From NCBI GenBank assembly GCA_030526455.1, contig JAUNCU010000043.1:1-17003 (forward strand): DNA of 17,003 nt, read 5' to 3'. This document shows, one piece after another, positions 7,822-14,758 of the stretch (position 1 is the first letter of the stretch; each line of letters starts with the position of its first letter). A program made the translations under genes and the position numbers. The notes under the pieces were generated by a model. The model ran no database searches and was not told the origin of the DNA. It saw nothing but the letters and a program-made list of their open reading frames with translations. Source of the DNA: Bacteroidales bacterium. GTDB lineage: Bacteria; Bacteroidota; Bacteroidia; Bacteroidales; Muribaculaceae.

Positions 7822-7829
7822 CAAAGATA
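7822..7829 (-). promoter_or_regulatory. Candidate -7 box for ileS
   Basis: The minus strand reads TATCTTTG, matching TAnnTTTG, about 38 bases before the ileS ATG. A TTGG lies 15 bases farther upstream and may stand for a poor -33 element. The match is one of the best in the window. Confidence 0.7.
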
Positions 7830-7910
7830 TGAAAAAAATCCCAATTTTTCGTCGCTATTCATGGGTGTTTTATCATGGGAGAGGGAAAAATGTGGATATA
7901 ACGAGAGATT

Positions 7911-7939
7911 AGCCCCTGACGCGGCTAACGCGGGGGGCT
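7911..7939 (-). terminator. GC-rich hairpin between the Pmp3-type gene and ileS
   Basis: Arms 7911-7916 / 7934-7939 and 7920-7923 / 7929-7932 form a GC-rich stem with a small internal loop. It lies downstream of the Pmp3-type gene and upstream of the ileS promoter, where a terminator is expected, but no U run follows on the minus strand, so it is at best an imperfect terminator. Confidence 0.4.
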
Positions 7940-7966
7940 CTTTTGAGGCTGGCTGGTGGGGTGTTC

Positions 7967-7993
7967 AGCGAATTTAGCGAATTAAACGAATTA
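7967..7993. repeat. Three tandem 9-base units, AGCGAATTW type
   Basis: Three direct units of exactly 9 bases lie at 7967-7975, 7976-7984 and 7985-7993: AGCGAATTT, AGCGAATTA and AACGAATTA. The array is 24 bases past the stop of the Pmp3-type gene. Two more arrays with the same period but other words occur in this window. Confidence 0.8.
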
Positions 7994-8017
7994 TATTCTT
8001 GGTGGCTGAAGGGGTGG

Positions 8018-8173
8018 TTAGTTTTGCTTGTTGCAGATGAGGATGGCGCCTATCACGCCTGGCACCCAGCCGCAGATGGTGAGGGCGAGCACGATGAGGG
8101 TGGAGCCGCAGCCTTTGTCGATCACGGCCAGCGGCGGGAAGATGATGCAGAGTATCGCTCTTAAGCAGCCCAT
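8018..8173 (-). CDS. Pmp3/YqaE-family small membrane protein
   Basis: This 51-residue protein was found by direct translation of the minus strand from ATG at 8173 to TAA at 8018. It has the Pmp3/YqaE form: a first membrane helix with C-I-I-F-P-P-L-A-V (9-17), a short polar turn D-K-G-C-G (19-23), and a second helix with G-W-V-P-G-V-I-G-A (35-43). Proteins of this family sit in the membrane and are linked to salt and membrane-potential stress in yeast and plants; the bacterial role is unclear. It has five cysteines (3, 9, 22, 34, 47), many for its size. It stands alone between murF and ileS, with hairpins on either side. No clear promoter box is visible before it. Confidence 0.88.
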   Translation of the reverse strand: MGCLRAILCIIFPPLAVIDKGCGSTLIVLALTICGWVPGVIGAILICNKQN

Positions 8174-8219
8174 AGTGTTTTGGTTTTTTTGATTGTCAGT
8201 TCTTTTCTTAATTTTTGAC

Positions 8220-8252
8220 CGCTGCCGAAGCGGAAAGTTTACTTCGGCAGCG
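8220..8252. terminator. Perfect 11-base-pair hairpin after murF
   Basis: Arms 8220-8230 and 8242-8252 pair perfectly around an 11-base loop. It lies 40 bases past the murF stop. On the murF (minus) strand no U run follows; on the plus strand a T run comes a few bases later (8260-8266), though no plus-strand gene ends here. It may end or protect the ddl-murF transcript. Confidence 0.5.
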
Positions 8253-8292
8253 GGCGATATTTTTTTGCGGGGGAAAAATCTTGCCTACGGCG

Positions 8293-9660
8293 CTACTTCT
8301 GCAGGTGGGCAACGATTTCGGAGAATTTCATGTAGTGTGACGCCTTCACGAGGATGGTGTCGCCTTGTTTCATGAGGCTTGGGAGTGCCTCGATGATGGC
8401 TTCGAGGGTGGGGAAGTGGCGCACTTCTTTGGTGGGGTCGCACTTCTTTGCTTCCTCTGCAACCGCCTCAGAAAGAGGACCTACGCAGTAGATGACGTCG
8501 ATGTTGAGCGCAGCGGCGAATTTGCCGAGTTCGGCGTGGTGAGCCACCTTGTCGTCGCCCAGTTCGCCCATGTCGCCGATAATGGCCACGCGGCGTCCGG
8601 CGCCGTCTTGCAGCACCTCGAGCGAAGCGCGCATCGACACGGGATTGGCGTTGTAGCAGTCGTCGATGATGGTGTAGCGTGGCGTGTCGATGATGTGGAA
8701 ACGGCCCGCGAGCGAACCGTTAGCCTCAATGCCCGCCTTGATTTGCTCCAGCGAGAGACCGTAGGCCAAGCCAGCGGCAGTGCCAGCCAGGGCGTTGAGC
8801 ACCTGGTGGCGGCCAGGCAGACCCACATGGGCATCGAAACTGCCCTGAGGCGTGTGGATGGTGCAGATGGTGCCCTTGAGGCCGAGGCTCTGGAGATTGT
8901 CGGCCCAGATGGGGTGCTCAGCGTTGAAGCCGAAATACACAGGCTTGATGCCGCGCACGTCGGTCACGGTGGCGAGTTTGTCGTCGTCGCCGTTGAGGAT
9001 GATGTTGGCGCCCGGCTCGATAAAGTCGAAGATTTCGCTCTTAGCCTTGAGGATGCCGTCGCGGTCGCCCAGGCGCTCGATGTGGCAGATGCCTATGTTG
9101 GTCATAATCACCGTATTGGGTCGTGCCACCTTTGCCAGGCGATGCATTTCGCCAAAGTCGCTGATGCCCATTTCCAGCACCGCCATCTCGTGCTCGTCGC
9201 GCAGGCGGAAGATGGTGAGCGGCAGGCCGAGTTCGTTGTTGAAATTACCCTCAGTCTTCAGCACATTATACTTCTGGCGCAGCACACTGTGGGTCATTTC
9301 CTTGGTGCTCGTCTTGCCCACGCTGCCCGCGATGCCTATCACGGGGATATTGAGCCCTTTGAGATAAAACTCGGCAATATCCTTCACCGCTTGCAGGGTG
9401 GAAGGCACGAGGATGTAGGGGAACGGCTTTTCGCCCAGATCCACCTCCGAGAGCACAGCGGCAGCGCCGCCCGCAATCACTTGGTCGATAAACTTGTGTC
9501 CGTCGACGCGTTCGCCCTTGATGGCCACAAACAGGCCACCCTCAGGCACCTTGCGGCTGTCGGACTCGATGGCAGTCACTTCCACGGCTTGCATTTCGGC
9601 AGAACCAACGTAGCGTCCGCCCGCAGCCATTGCGATATTGGCTAAAGAGAGATTCTTCAT
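8293..9660 (-). CDS. murF: UDP-MurNAc-tripeptide D-Ala-D-Ala ligase MurF
   Basis: MurF adds D-Ala-D-Ala to UDP-MurNAc-tripeptide, the last cytoplasmic step in making the pentapeptide precursor. The 455-residue length is typical. The N-terminal substrate domain includes the D-S-R-x-V-x-x-G-G-L-F-V-A block (34-46). The ATP site is G-S-V-G-K-T (112-117), followed by G-N-F-N-N-E-L-G-L-P-L-T (138-149), E-M-G (163-165) and the T-N-I-G...H-I-E motif (187-195). The C-terminal domain has I-I-D-D-C-Y-N-A-N-P. It starts 12 bases after ddl, whose dipeptide product is its substrate, so the pair forms one functional and transcriptional unit. Confidence 0.97.
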   Translation of the reverse strand: MKNLSLANIAMAAGGRYVGSAEMQAVEVTAIESDSRKVPEGGLFVAIKGERVDGHKFIDQVIAGGAAAVLSEVDLGEKPFPYILVPSTLQAVKDIAEFYLKGLNIPVIGIAGSVGKTSTKEMTHSVLRQKYNVLKTEGNFNNELGLPLTIFRLRDEHEMAVLEMGISDFGEMHRLAKVARPNTVIMTNIGICHIERLGDRDGILKAKSEIFDFIEPGANIILNGDDDKLATVTDVRGIKPVYFGFNAEHPIWADNLQSLGLKGTICTIHTPQGSFDAHVGLPGRHQVLNALAGTAAGLAYGLSLEQIKAGIEANGSLAGRFHIIDTPRYTIIDDCYNANPVSMRASLEVLQDGAGRRVAIIGDMGELGDDKVAHHAELGKFAAALNIDVIYCVGPLSEAVAEEAKKCDPTKEVRHFPTLEAIIEALPSLMKQGDTILVKASHYMKFSEIVAHLQK

Positions 9661-9672
9661 TTGATGGAATGA

Positions 9673-10707
9673 TTATTTGAAATTTTTGAGCGAAACGGCG
9701 ATGAGTTTCTCGCAGAGGTCGCCGTAGGGGATACCATCGGCGGCGGCTTCCTGAGGCATGAGGCTAGTGGCAGTCATGCCCGGGAGCGTGTTGGCCTCGA
9801 GCACGATCATCTCGCCTTCGGGATTCATGAGGAAGTCGACGCGGCCGTAACTGGTGATACCCAGTGCCTTCGCTGCTGCCTCGGCATGGCGCTGCATGCG
9901 GGCGGTTTGCTCGGCAGTGATTTCGGCGGGGCAGGTTTCGATGGTCACGCCGGGTTCGTATTTATGCTTGTAGTCGTACCAGCCTTCCTTAGGCGCGATT
10001 TCAATCACGGGGAGCGCCTTGCCTTCGATCACGCCCACCGAAAATTCGCGGCCCTTGAAGTACTCTTCCACCACAGCCTTGGGTTCGAGACCGAAAGCGA
10101 TGTCGACCGACGCGCGGAACTGATCGGCATCGTTGGCAATGGTGCAACCCACGCTAGAGCCGCCACAGGCAGGCTTCACAAACACCGGGTAGCGCAGGCC
10201 GCGCTCCTCGGGAGTGGGCACTGCGTCGCCGCGGTTGATTTCGTAGCCCTTGGCAGTGGGCACGCCCTTAGCCTGGAAAATGTATTTGGTGATGTTCTTG
10301 TCCATGGCCAGCGCGCTGCTCTGGTAGCCGGCGCCGGTGTAGCGAATGCCCATGAGGTCGAAAGCAGCCTGGATGCGGCCGTCTTCACCGTTGGCACCGT
10401 GCAGGGCGAGGAAAGCCACATCGGCTTGCTGGCACATTTCAATCACTGCTGGACCGAAGAACGCGCTGCGCTGTGCAGCCATTTCCTCGATGCGGTCGTC
10501 GAAACTGCTCATGTAGGCGCTAGCGGCGTCCACGTCGTAGTCGGCGGGGAAGAAGTTGGCCGCGTCGGCGTTTTCCACGCCGCAGAACACGTCGACGAGC
10601 ACGGCACGGTGGCCCTTTTCGCGAAGCGCTTTGCACACATTGGTGCCCGAAACTATTGATACTTTTCTCTCAGTGCTGGTACCGCCAGCGAGAACTACTA
10701 TATTCAT
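9673..10707 (-). CDS. ddl: D-alanine-D-alanine ligase
   Basis: Ddl joins two D-alanines with ATP, and the dipeptide is then used by MurF. The 344-residue protein has the ATP-grasp layout: N-terminal V-L-A-G-G-T-S-x-E-R (5-14) with the substrate-binding glutamate E13, H-G-A-N-G-E-D-G (103-110), V-K-P-A-C-G-G-S-S-V-G (177-187), E-E-Y-F-K-G-R-E-F-S-V-G (214-225), and the metal-binding R-V-D-F (289-292) and E-A-N-T-L-P-G-M (304-311). All point to an active ligase, and nothing suggests a VanA-type D-Ala-D-Lac enzyme, though I cannot model the specificity loop. A promoter and a leader hairpin lie before the start. Confidence 0.96.
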   Translation of the reverse strand: MNIVVLAGGTSTERKVSIVSGTNVCKALREKGHRAVLVDVFCGVENADAANFFPADYDVDAASAYMSSFDDRIEEMAAQRSAFFGPAVIEMCQQADVAFLALHGANGEDGRIQAAFDLMGIRYTGAGYQSSALAMDKNITKYIFQAKGVPTAKGYEINRGDAVPTPEERGLRYPVFVKPACGGSSVGCTIANDADQFRASVDIAFGLEPKAVVEEYFKGREFSVGVIEGKALPVIEIAPKEGWYDYKHKYEPGVTIETCPAEITAEQTARMQRHAEAAAKALGITSYGRVDFLMNPEGEMIVLEANTLPGMTATSLMPQEAAADGIPYGDLCEKLIAVSLKNFK

Positions 10708-10750
10708 TGTCGTACTTAAGTGTTTTTTTATGTTCGAAAATACAGGATTG

Positions 10751-10769
10751 CTTCCTTCTTTGAAGGAAA
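10751..10769 (-). promoter_or_regulatory. Leader hairpin upstream of ddl
   Basis: In the minus-strand RNA, GUUUCCUUC and GAAGGAAGC pair around a loop of three A (perfect 7-base core at 10752-10758 / 10762-10768, extended by a wobble and a G-C pair). It would lie close to the 5' end of the ddl mRNA if the -7 box at 10778-10785 is used. It may stabilise the message; no known riboswitch class is recognised. Confidence 0.5.
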
Positions 10770-10777
10770 CTAACTCG

Positions 10778-10785
10778 CAAAGTTA
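10778..10785 (-). promoter_or_regulatory. Candidate -7 box for ddl-murF
   Basis: The minus strand reads TAACTTTG, matching TAnnTTTG, 70 bases before the ddl ATG. No good -33 element is seen. It would let ddl-murF be transcribed apart from the membrane-protein gene upstream. Confidence 0.55.
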
Positions 10786-10821
10786 CAAATAATGCTTGGA
10801 ATGCGTGCGATTTTGGGGCAA

Positions 10822-11367
10822 TTATTCTTGCGCGCCGTTTTGCGCATCGGTTTCCTCGTCCTGGTTTTTGGGCTTTTTGAAGATGTTCACAAACCAGTTC
10901 ATGGCTATGGTGAGCACATAGGAGAAAGCGGTGAAAAATAGAACAGTGTAGGTGGCGATGCGTATTCTTTCGTCCATGTTGTCGCCGAGAATCATGCTTG
11001 CTGCGGCCACTTCAATCACCGTTTCGATGCCGCCTAAGTAGATCACCAGCATTCGCTTACGGTATTCGGGGTCGAATTTGCACTTCAGCCTGAAGAGGTA
11101 GATGGCGAGCGCCAGGGTGGCTATGGTTAAAATGACCATCACCATCCACGAATCGGTGGCGAAAGAAGAGGCGAAAGCCAGCATAATGGCCAGCAGACTG
11201 ATGCGCTTGGTGGAGTAGACCTCATCGCTGGAGCGCACCCAGTCGTAGTAGTCGCCGGTGCTGAAATTCTTTTGTTGGAGCATGAAGGTGTCCCAGCGCA
11301 GAATGGCGCATTGCGCCACGAAAAGCACGGCCAGGAAACTGATGTTTACGATAGAATTGATATCCAT
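10822..11367 (-). CDS. Polytopic membrane protein before ddl-murF, unknown function
   Basis: This 181-residue protein has about five hydrophobic segments, near 6-23, 56-70, 74-92, 107-127 and 135-163, and an acidic C-terminal tail. I start it at the ATG at 11367. A longer frame with a TTG start at 11409 runs straight across a good -7 box (11398-11405), so the extra 14 residues are probably not translated. After the first segment comes R-W-D-T-F-M-L-Q-Q-K-N-F (24-35), then D-Y-Y-D-W (39-43). This resembles, from memory, the M-L-Q-x-N-x-Y-R...Y-x-x-W element in the membrane segment fused to some Firmicutes MurF-like ligases. With ddl and murF next on the same strand, a role in anchoring or aiding cell-wall precursor synthesis is plausible but unproven. 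Confidence 0.8.
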   Translation of the reverse strand: MDINSIVNISFLAVLFVAQCAILRWDTFMLQQKNFSTGDYYDWVRSSDEVYSTKRISLLAIMLAFASSFATDSWMVMVILTIATLALAIYLFRLKCKFDPEYRKRMLVIYLGGIETVIEVAAASMILGDNMDERIRIATYTVLFFTAFSYVLTIAMNWFVNIFKKPKNQDEETDAQNGAQE

Positions 11368-11397
11368 GAGAGTGAGTCGCTTTTGAAAAAACTGGTG

Positions 11398-11405
11398 CAA
11401 AGGTA
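11398..11405 (-). promoter_or_regulatory. Candidate -7 box for the membrane-protein gene
   Basis: The minus strand reads TACCTTTG, matching TAnnTTTG, 30 bases before the ATG at 11367. The predicted transcription start near 11391 excludes the upstream TTG start and supports the shorter protein. Confidence 0.65.
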
Positions 11406-11447
11406 GCAAAAAATGTTGAAATCGCTTTCTGGGGGGAGTGTGCAGGG

Positions 11448-11492
11448 TCGGACTTATCAGACCTATCGGACTTATCGGACCTATCGGACTCT
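11448..11492. repeat. Five tandem 9-base units, TCGGACYTA type
   Basis: Units begin at 11448, 11457, 11466, 11475 and 11484: TCGGACTTA, TCAGACCTA, TCGGACTTA, TCGGACCTA and TCGGACTCT. TTA and CTA endings alternate in the first four; the fifth has decayed at its end. It lies between the two divergent promoters. Confidence 0.9.
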
Positions 11493-11585
11493 TTTCTGCT
11501 TTTTCAAGGGTGGTGTTTTCTATAATAATGTGAAAAAAGTGGATTTTTTTTGTGTTTGTGGGGTGAATTTGTGGAAAAAATAGTA

Positions 11586-11593
11586 TATCTTTG
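11586..11593 (+). promoter_or_regulatory. Candidate -7 box for sppA
   Basis: TATCTTTG matches TAnnTTTG. TTTG words lie upstream at 11555-11558 and 11568-11571, but neither is at a spacing I would call standard for the -33 element. The resulting leader before the sppA ATG would be about 140 bases. Confidence 0.6.
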
Positions 11594-11640
11594 TAGGATT
11601 GAAAGTGTGCGCTTTTTGTAAGGCGCCCTCTTTTGATGTC

Positions 11641-11696
11641 TCCTCTGTGAGGAATGTGTGTGCAATTTGTTGCATTTTAAGCGATTAGCAATCGCT
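11641..11696 (+). promoter_or_regulatory. Three small hairpins in the sppA leader
   Basis: Perfect inverted repeats follow one another: 11641-11645 / 11649-11653 (loop 3), 11661-11665 / 11670-11674 (loop 4) and 11680-11686 / 11690-11696 (loop 3). They lie within the predicted 5' untranslated region. I recognise no known riboswitch. Confidence 0.4.
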
Positions 11697-11736
11697 ATGC
11701 TTGTTTTATTAACGCTTTTTATTGTAATTCAAAGAT

Positions 11737-13524
11737 ATGTTTAAAAAATTCCTGTTGATTGTGTGTGGCTCTCTCGTGGGCTCCTTTATTGCGATAATGG
11801 TGTGCATGCTGTGCATGGTGATGTTTGGCGTGTCGATCGCGTTGTCGATGGGCAGCGGCACCACCAGCGTGAAGAATCACTCCATCCTCGCCATCGACCT
11901 CAATGGCCCCATTGAGGAACGCGGTGGCGGCATTGGCAGCGTGAACGACCTCATGGCCCTGATGCAGGGCGAACAGAAAGGCGCCAGTCTGCAGGATATA
12001 GAACGCGCACTCAGCGTGGCGATGCTCGACGACCATGTGGACGGCGTGCTCATCAACTGCGGCGGCGCGCAAGCCTCGCCAGCCACCCTGCGAGGCATTC
12101 GCAAGGCAGTGACCGACTTCAAGGCGAGCAAAAAGTGGGTGTATGCCTACGCCAACGAAGGCTATACCCAGGGCGACTACTACATCGCCACCGCTGCCGA
12201 CAGCCTCTTCATCAACCCACTGGGCGCACTTGACGTGCACGGTATGGCATCGGGCACCCCCTACTTCAAGAAAGTGCTCGACAAGGTGGGCGTGGAGATG
12301 CAGGTGATACGCGTGGGTGCCTTCAAGAGCGCCGTTGAACCCTTCATGCTCGAAAGCATGAGCCCCGAAAACCGCGAGCAGCAAGAGGTGTACCTGGGCA
12401 GCATTTGGGGTGTGCTGGAAGGCGAAATGGCCAAGGCACGCAAAATCGACCTTGCCACCTTCAACTCCTACGTGGACAGCATGCTCGTGGTGCAACCCGT
12501 CGACACTCTGCTCAAGCGACACCTGGTGGATGCCAAAATGTATCGCCCCGAATTTGAGAACCGTCTGCGCAGCCTCACCAAGGTGAAGGCCGACGACGAC
12601 CTCAACATCGTTACGCCACAGATGCTCGCAGCCAACTATGTGGCAGGCGACAACAAGGACGGCAAAATTGCCGTGGTATATGCCTGCGGCGAAATCGATG
12701 GCGGCAACGCCGGTGAAGGCATCGACAGCGAACAACTGGTGGACTGCATCACCGAACTCGAACGCGACGACGACGTGAAAGCACTCGTGCTGCGCGTGAA
12801 CTCGCCAGGCGGCAGCGCCTACGGTTCGGAACAAATATGGCACGCGCTTGAAAACTTCAAGAAAGCGGGCAAAACCCTCACCGTGTCGATGGGCGACTAC
12901 GCAGCATCGGGCGGCTACTACATCTCCTGCGGCGCTCACCGCATCTTCTCCGACCCCACCACCATCACCGGCAGCATTGGCATCTTCGGTATGATACCAT
13001 GCGCGCAGGAATTGTTTGAAAACAAGATAGGGGTGAACGTGGAAGTGGTGAAAACCAACGAAAATGCCGACTTCCTTGCCATGGGCGTGTTCTCGAAGCG
13101 CATGACGCCAGTGCAGCGACAGGCTATGCAAAACATGGTGAACGACGGCTACGAACTCTTCACCAAGCGCTGCGCCGACGGCCGCAAAATCTCCCAAGAC
13201 AGCATCAAGGTGATAGGCGGCGGCCGCGTGTGGGACGGTGCCTCGGCCAAGAAACTGGGCCTGGTGGACGAATTCGGCTCGCTCAACGACGCCATCGAGT
13301 GGACCGCCAAGAAGGTGGGACTCAAGGACGGATACTACAGTGTGGAGTGCTACCCATCGGCCGAACAAGGCATGAAGGAACTCTTCCAGCGCTACATGCA
13401 CGCCCGCGCCACCGAGCAGATGAAGCGCGAGATGGGCGTGTTCTACACCTATTACGAGCAGGTGCAAGCCATGCTCAACCGCCGTCACATCCTGTGTCTG
13501 CTCCCCGTATCGGAACTGAAATAA
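11737..13524 (+). CDS. sppA: Signal peptide peptidase SppA, 67K type
   Basis: SppA is a membrane-anchored serine protease that degrades cleaved signal peptides. The 595-residue length and two repeated ClpP-like domains fit the long (67K) type. A single N-terminal anchor (about 4-32) holds it in the inner membrane, with the rest in the periplasm. The catalytic lysine is K197 in G-A-F-K-S-A-V-E-P-F, in the first domain; the nucleophile is S391 in D-Y-A-A-S-G-G-Y-Y, in the second. Their spacing (194 residues) is close to the 200 of E. coli SppA (K209, S409). R-V-N-S-P-G-G-S lies before the nucleophile. It is first in the plus-strand group; lpxK follows after 27 bases. Confidence 0.96.
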   Translation: MFKKFLLIVCGSLVGSFIAIMVCMLCMVMFGVSIALSMGSGTTSVKNHSILAIDLNGPIEERGGGIGSVNDLMALMQGEQKGASLQDIERALSVAMLDDHVDGVLINCGGAQASPATLRGIRKAVTDFKASKKWVYAYANEGYTQGDYYIATAADSLFINPLGALDVHGMASGTPYFKKVLDKVGVEMQVIRVGAFKSAVEPFMLESMSPENREQQEVYLGSIWGVLEGEMAKARKIDLATFNSYVDSMLVVQPVDTLLKRHLVDAKMYRPEFENRLRSLTKVKADDDLNIVTPQMLAANYVAGDNKDGKIAVVYACGEIDGGNAGEGIDSEQLVDCITELERDDDVKALVLRVNSPGGSAYGSEQIWHALENFKKAGKTLTVSMGDYAASGGYYISCGAHRIFSDPTTITGSIGIFGMIPCAQELFENKIGVNVEVVKTNENADFLAMGVFSKRMTPVQRQAMQNMVNDGYELFTKRCADGRKISQDSIKVIGGGRVWDGASAKKLGLVDEFGSLNDAIEWTAKKVGLKDGYYSVECYPSAEQGMKELFQRYMHARATEQMKREMGVFYTYYEQVQAMLNRRHILCLLPVSELK

Positions 13525-13551
13525 TTCTCAATTTTTACTTCTCACTCAACA

Positions 13552-14667
13552 TTGAAAGATTTCGTAACTAAAATATTAAACAAAGATCAACGCAAGAAGG
13601 TGGTCGACGCCATCCTCACCCCGTTTTCGTGGCTCTACGGAGCGGGCGTGTGGCTGCGTAACACCGCCTTCAACCTCGGGCTGCTCAAGCAGGAGGAATT
13701 TGAAGTGCCGGTAGTGTCGGTGGGCAATATCACCGTGGGCGGCACGGGCAAGACCCCGCATGTGGAATACATCGTGCAGGAACTCTGCCAGCGCTACCAC
13801 ATAGGTGTGCTCAGCCGCGGCTACAAGCGCCAAACCCACGGATTCATCATGGCACGCGAATCGCTCGGACCCAAAGACCTGGGCGACGAGCCATACCAGA
13901 TCTACCACAAATTCCTGGGCATGATCACCCTCGCCGTGTGTGAAGACCGCCGCAAGGGCATACGTGAGATGCTCAAGCACGACCCTCGCATCAATCTCAT
14001 CCTGCTCGACGACGCCTTCCAGCACCGCTACGTGAAGCCGAAGGTGAACATCGTGCTGGTGGACTACAACCGCCAGCCCCACACCGACCGCCTGCTGCCG
14101 CTGGGCACCCTGCGCGAGCCATTCCGCCACATCCTCAAGGCCGATATGGTGATCGCCACCAAGTGCCCCCACGACATCTCGCCGCTCGACATGAAACTCG
14201 TGCACAAGAATCTTGACCTGTATCCGTCGCAGCAACTGTTCTTCTCCCGCATCGAATACGCCTATCCCAAGCCCGTGTTCCCTGTGGCCGACGTGCTGCT
14301 CGACAACCTCTCGATGCTCGGTCCCAGCGACTTGATACTGGGCCTCACCGGCATCGCCAACCATCGCCCCTTCGTGAAATATCTGCGCAGTTTCCACGCC
14401 CAGGTGAAGGTGATTCACTACGACGACCATCACGACTACGACCGCGACGATTTCCGCTACATCATCAAGATATTCAACGAACTGCAAGGCACGCGCAAAT
14501 TTATCGTCACCACCGAGAAAGATGCCGTGCGCATTCTCAACAACCCCTATTTCCCGCTTGAGATGCGCTCATTCATCTATTTCATCCCCATTCGCGTGAG
14601 CGTGAATGTGAGCGAGGTCGACTTCATCCAGGCGCTGGAGGCGAAAATCAACGAAAAAGCCGAATAA
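13552..14667 (+). CDS. lpxK: Tetraacyldisaccharide 4'-kinase LpxK
   Basis: LpxK phosphorylates the 4' position of the lipid A disaccharide on the inner face of the inner membrane. The 371-residue protein shows S-W-L-Y-G...L-R-N (26-37), the P-loop G-G-T-G-K-T (63-68), L-S-R-G-Y-K-R (87-93), G-D-E-P (111-114), the Walker B type D-D-A-F-Q-H-R (153-159) and L-P-x-G-x-L-R-E-P (182-190). A start at TTG (13552) is needed: the stop of sppA lies in the same frame 30 bases upstream, no ATG lies between, and the first internal ATG would remove the P-loop. The N-terminal residues also fit the family. The 27-base gap indicates co-transcription with sppA. Confidence 0.95.
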   Translation: MKDFVTKILNKDQRKKVVDAILTPFSWLYGAGVWLRNTAFNLGLLKQEEFEVPVVSVGNITVGGTGKTPHVEYIVQELCQRYHIGVLSRGYKRQTHGFIMARESLGPKDLGDEPYQIYHKFLGMITLAVCEDRRKGIREMLKHDPRINLILLDDAFQHRYVKPKVNIVLVDYNRQPHTDRLLPLGTLREPFRHILKADMVIATKCPHDISPLDMKLVHKNLDLYPSQQLFFSRIEYAYPKPVFPVADVLLDNLSMLGPSDLILGLTGIANHRPFVKYLRSFHAQVKVIHYDDHHDYDRDDFRYIIKIFNELQGTRKFIVTTEKDAVRILNNPYFPLEMRSFIYFIPIRVSVNVSEVDFIQALEAKINEKAE

Positions 14668-14682
14668 TTCACTCTTTGCAAC

Positions 14683-14700
14683 GGGCACCACCGAGTGCCC
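14683..14700 (+). terminator. Hairpin after lpxK
   Basis: Arms 14683-14688 and 14695-14700 (GGGCAC / GTGCCC) pair perfectly around a 6-base loop, 15 bases past the lpxK stop. The nearest T run is about 22 bases farther on (14724-14729), so termination is doubtful; it may only shape the lpxK-PNP message. Confidence 0.4.
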
Positions 14701-14758
14701 ACGCAATGCTATCCCTGATATAATTTTTTATTACTAACAACGAACAAAAACGAGTATT

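Larger units (their letters stand above)
11368..11736. other. Divergent gap of 369 bases: two promoters, a 9-base repeat array and a structured leader
   Basis: No coding region is seen. The gap holds the -7 box of the leftward membrane-protein gene (11398-11405), a 9-base-period array (11448-11492), several A/T runs (about 11510-11580), the -7 box of sppA (11586-11593) and a leader of about 140 bases before sppA with small hairpins at 11641-11653, 11661-11674 and 11680-11696. Confidence 0.7.

Noticed and set aside
8365..9645. Open frame of 426 codons on the plus strand over murF
   Set aside because: Antisense shadow of murF; no start context, no recognisable domain.
11368..11409. Fourteen extra N-terminal residues for the membrane protein from a TTG start
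   Set aside because: The stretch overlaps a good -7 box (11398-11405), so the RNA would start downstream of the TTG; the ATG at 11367 is better.
11719..13488. Open frame of 589 codons on the minus strand, antisense to sppA
   Set aside because: The same artefact: His- and Ala-rich composition with no motif, while the plus strand carries a complete SppA with both catalytic residues.
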